This document shows, in pieces, positions 62,650 to 64,000 of a stretch of 64,000 nucleotides of DNA. The stretch comes from Nymphaea colorata (Eukaryota; Streptophyta; Magnoliopsida; Nymphaeales; Nymphaeaceae): assembly GCF_008831285.2 (NCBI RefSeq), contig NC_045138.2, positions 39,733,115 to 39,797,114 on the forward strand. Reading direction: 5' to 3'. A program made the translations under genes and the position numbers. Position 1 is the stretch's first letter. Each line of letters begins with the position of its first letter. The notes under the pieces were generated by a model. The model did no database searches. It had not been told where the DNA came from and saw only the letters and a list, made by a program, of their open reading frames with translations.

Positions 62650-62963
62650 TGTGCATCTAAGTCACAGTGGTGAGACAACTATGGTGGCGCACCTGCACCC
62701 GCATCGGTGCAGGTGCTGGTGCGGCCTGACACGGCATCAAATGAGTTTTGGCCGTTCTGAAAAATGTTTTGGCTGAGTTTTTATTGATATATCGATTCAA
62801 AGTAACTGTGCATCTAAGTCACAGTGGTGAGACAACTATGGTGGCGCACCTGCACCCGCATCGGTGCAGGTGCTGGTGCGGCCTGACACGGCATCAAATG
62901 AGTTTTGGCCATTCTGAAAAATGTTTTGGCTGAGTTTTTATTGATATATCGATTCAAAGTAAC
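62650..62963. repeat. 157-bp tandem duplication at the left end of copy E
   Basis: Units 62,650-62,806 and 62,807-62,963 are identical except for one base (G at 62,754, A at 62,911). Each unit starts with TGTGCAT, the flanking target-site copy, followed by the element end CTAAGTCACAG. Confidence 0.95.
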
Positions 62964-63177
62964 CTTGATAAAAAAAAAAAAATTAACAATATAGACAAAC
63001 AAAAGTACTTATATGACAAATAACATATATATCTATATAAGATATGTGTATACATACACACACACACACACATATATTTATTTATTTATATGCTATCGCT
63101 GCACCCGTACTCAATTTTTTTTGGAACTTCCGCATCCCGCACCGGCACCCACACCCATGTGACATAGTGTGCATGCT
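62657..63177. mobile_element. hAT-like non-autonomous element, copy E
   Basis: The left end CTAAGTCACAGTGG and the right end ACCCATGTGACATAG match the family. TGTGCAT flanks both sides (62,650-62,656 and 63,178-63,184). Subterminal words GGTGCAGGTGCTGGTGCGG and the complementary CCGCACCGGCACCC occur inside. The interior has TA/CA microsatellites. The left 150 bp were tandemly duplicated after insertion. Confidence 0.75.
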
Positions 63178-64000
63178 TTCATGTGCTTATGTCCAATTCT
63201 CTGACTTCTGTTTATGTAGGTGCACAGTGCATGTGTCTCAATATTGCCATTACCCAGATCTGCACTCCAGCTTCATTCAGCAAATATAGACCATGGTTAT
63301 GCTCCTTTGGTGATTGTATGAAGTTGTGATTCAAGTGTGCATCACTAAATCTCCACAAATTAGGCTGGCCATTTCCTTGGCCTATCGCAGCATAGGTCAG
63401 CCAACCAAGGGACTGGTTGGTATATTTGTCATATTTTGCTGTTTAAACATCAAGGTCGAGCCCTCAGCTTTCCCAAGAATAAAGCCGTACTGCCCCTTTT
63501 ACATTGTGAAATGTTGTTGATAACTTAATCATCAAATTTGAAGATACTGGAAGTATAATGTTGCAATGTGCATTTGTCCTAAGCCATTGCAAATATTAAA
63601 ATGTTGTATTTTTTTTATGTTGACTAAAATAAGCCACATATTGTTTTATTTTATCATGATATTAATGATGTTATCTAGTTCTGTGTGGTTCGCAACAGCA
63701 TCGGTGACTCTGAGATGGTTCTCCATCTAATGAGTGTTCCTCGTGAAGAATGCACTTCCTTCCTTCTCTAGAAACTAAACTGTGATTCGTTAAGATAGGC
63801 AAACCTGTGAGGGTAGAACTTTTCTTGATCTCCATTATGCCAAGAGATTTCTTCACCAAGAGATTTCTTCAGTCTAAGCCAAATACAATAAAAAAGTGCC
63901 AATTGATTGCAGTCTACGTAAGGTGTCTGGATAATTTACTAGAATAGCATCATGTAGTCACATATGCTCTTTAAAATTTAAATGATTATTTCTTGATTTT

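Larger units (their letters stand above)
58962..64000. other. Intron 2 of the NECAP-like gene (to the window edge)
   Basis: No exon, RNA gene or independent gene was recognised in this 5 kb. It holds hAT-like copies D and E, a foldback at 60,476-60,657, and several TA/CA/TG microsatellites. I looked for the next NECAP exon (expected to encode a DEW-x-x-x-KW-like stretch) and did not see it. Confidence 0.55.

Overview
The window is nuclear DNA of a flowering plant. The evidence is GT-AG introns of plant type, plant-only gene families (LIR1, a P-class PPR protein, an NDR1/HIN1-like protein, a BAR-PH-ArfGAP-ankyrin AGD protein), Pol II-type U1 snRNA genes with plant USE/TATA spacing, a decayed Ty1/copia fragment, and AT-rich intergenic DNA full of (TA)n microsatellites. 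I see no sign of organelle or bacterial DNA, and I cannot name the lineage from sequence alone.

Layout. At 2-2.4 kb lies the first exon of a minus-strand ARM-repeat protein whose remainder probably runs off the left edge. From 2.7 to 10 kb I see no gene. A 19-exon plus-strand ACAP-type ArfGAP gene (10,759-26,216, predicted 861 aa, frame closes exactly) dominates the left half. Its introns hold three hAT-like non-autonomous elements and a perfect 81-bp tandem duplication. Next come a copia remnant (about 27.2-28.2 kb), a three-exon LIR1 gene (29,054-29,720, 133 aa), a diverged tandem repeat, and an intronless 1,045-aa PPR gene on the minus strand (32,838-35,975). The AGD-PPR pair matches the Arabidopsis neighbours At5g61980 (AGD1) and At5g61990 as I recall them. 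A foldback element rich in GAGCTCGA lies at 36.2 kb. A GC-rich putative first exon is at 37.4-37.8 kb, followed by gene-poor DNA with a SINE head, then mitochondrial ribosomal protein L11 (43,342-43,809).

The right half holds a three-exon minus-strand DnaJ-type zinc-finger membrane protein (45,407-45,899), a single-exon NHL/LEA_2 membrane protein (48,763-49,419), a triplicated segment with two U1 snRNA genes (50,997 and 53,820), two tRNA-Gly(GCC) genes (54,645 and 55,872), a U6-like fragment (57,074), and the first two exons of a NECAP-like clathrin adaptor accessory protein (57,571 onward) whose remaining exons lie beyond the window after an intron of more than 5 kb.

Functionally the genes are unrelated housekeeping or plastid and mitochondrial genes, as is usual in plant chromosomes. 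There is no operon-like logic. The most interesting content is the RNA genes, which show covariation and a variant core tRNA base, and the family of short hAT-like elements with reiterated G-rich subterminal motifs, found inside introns of the two largest genes.
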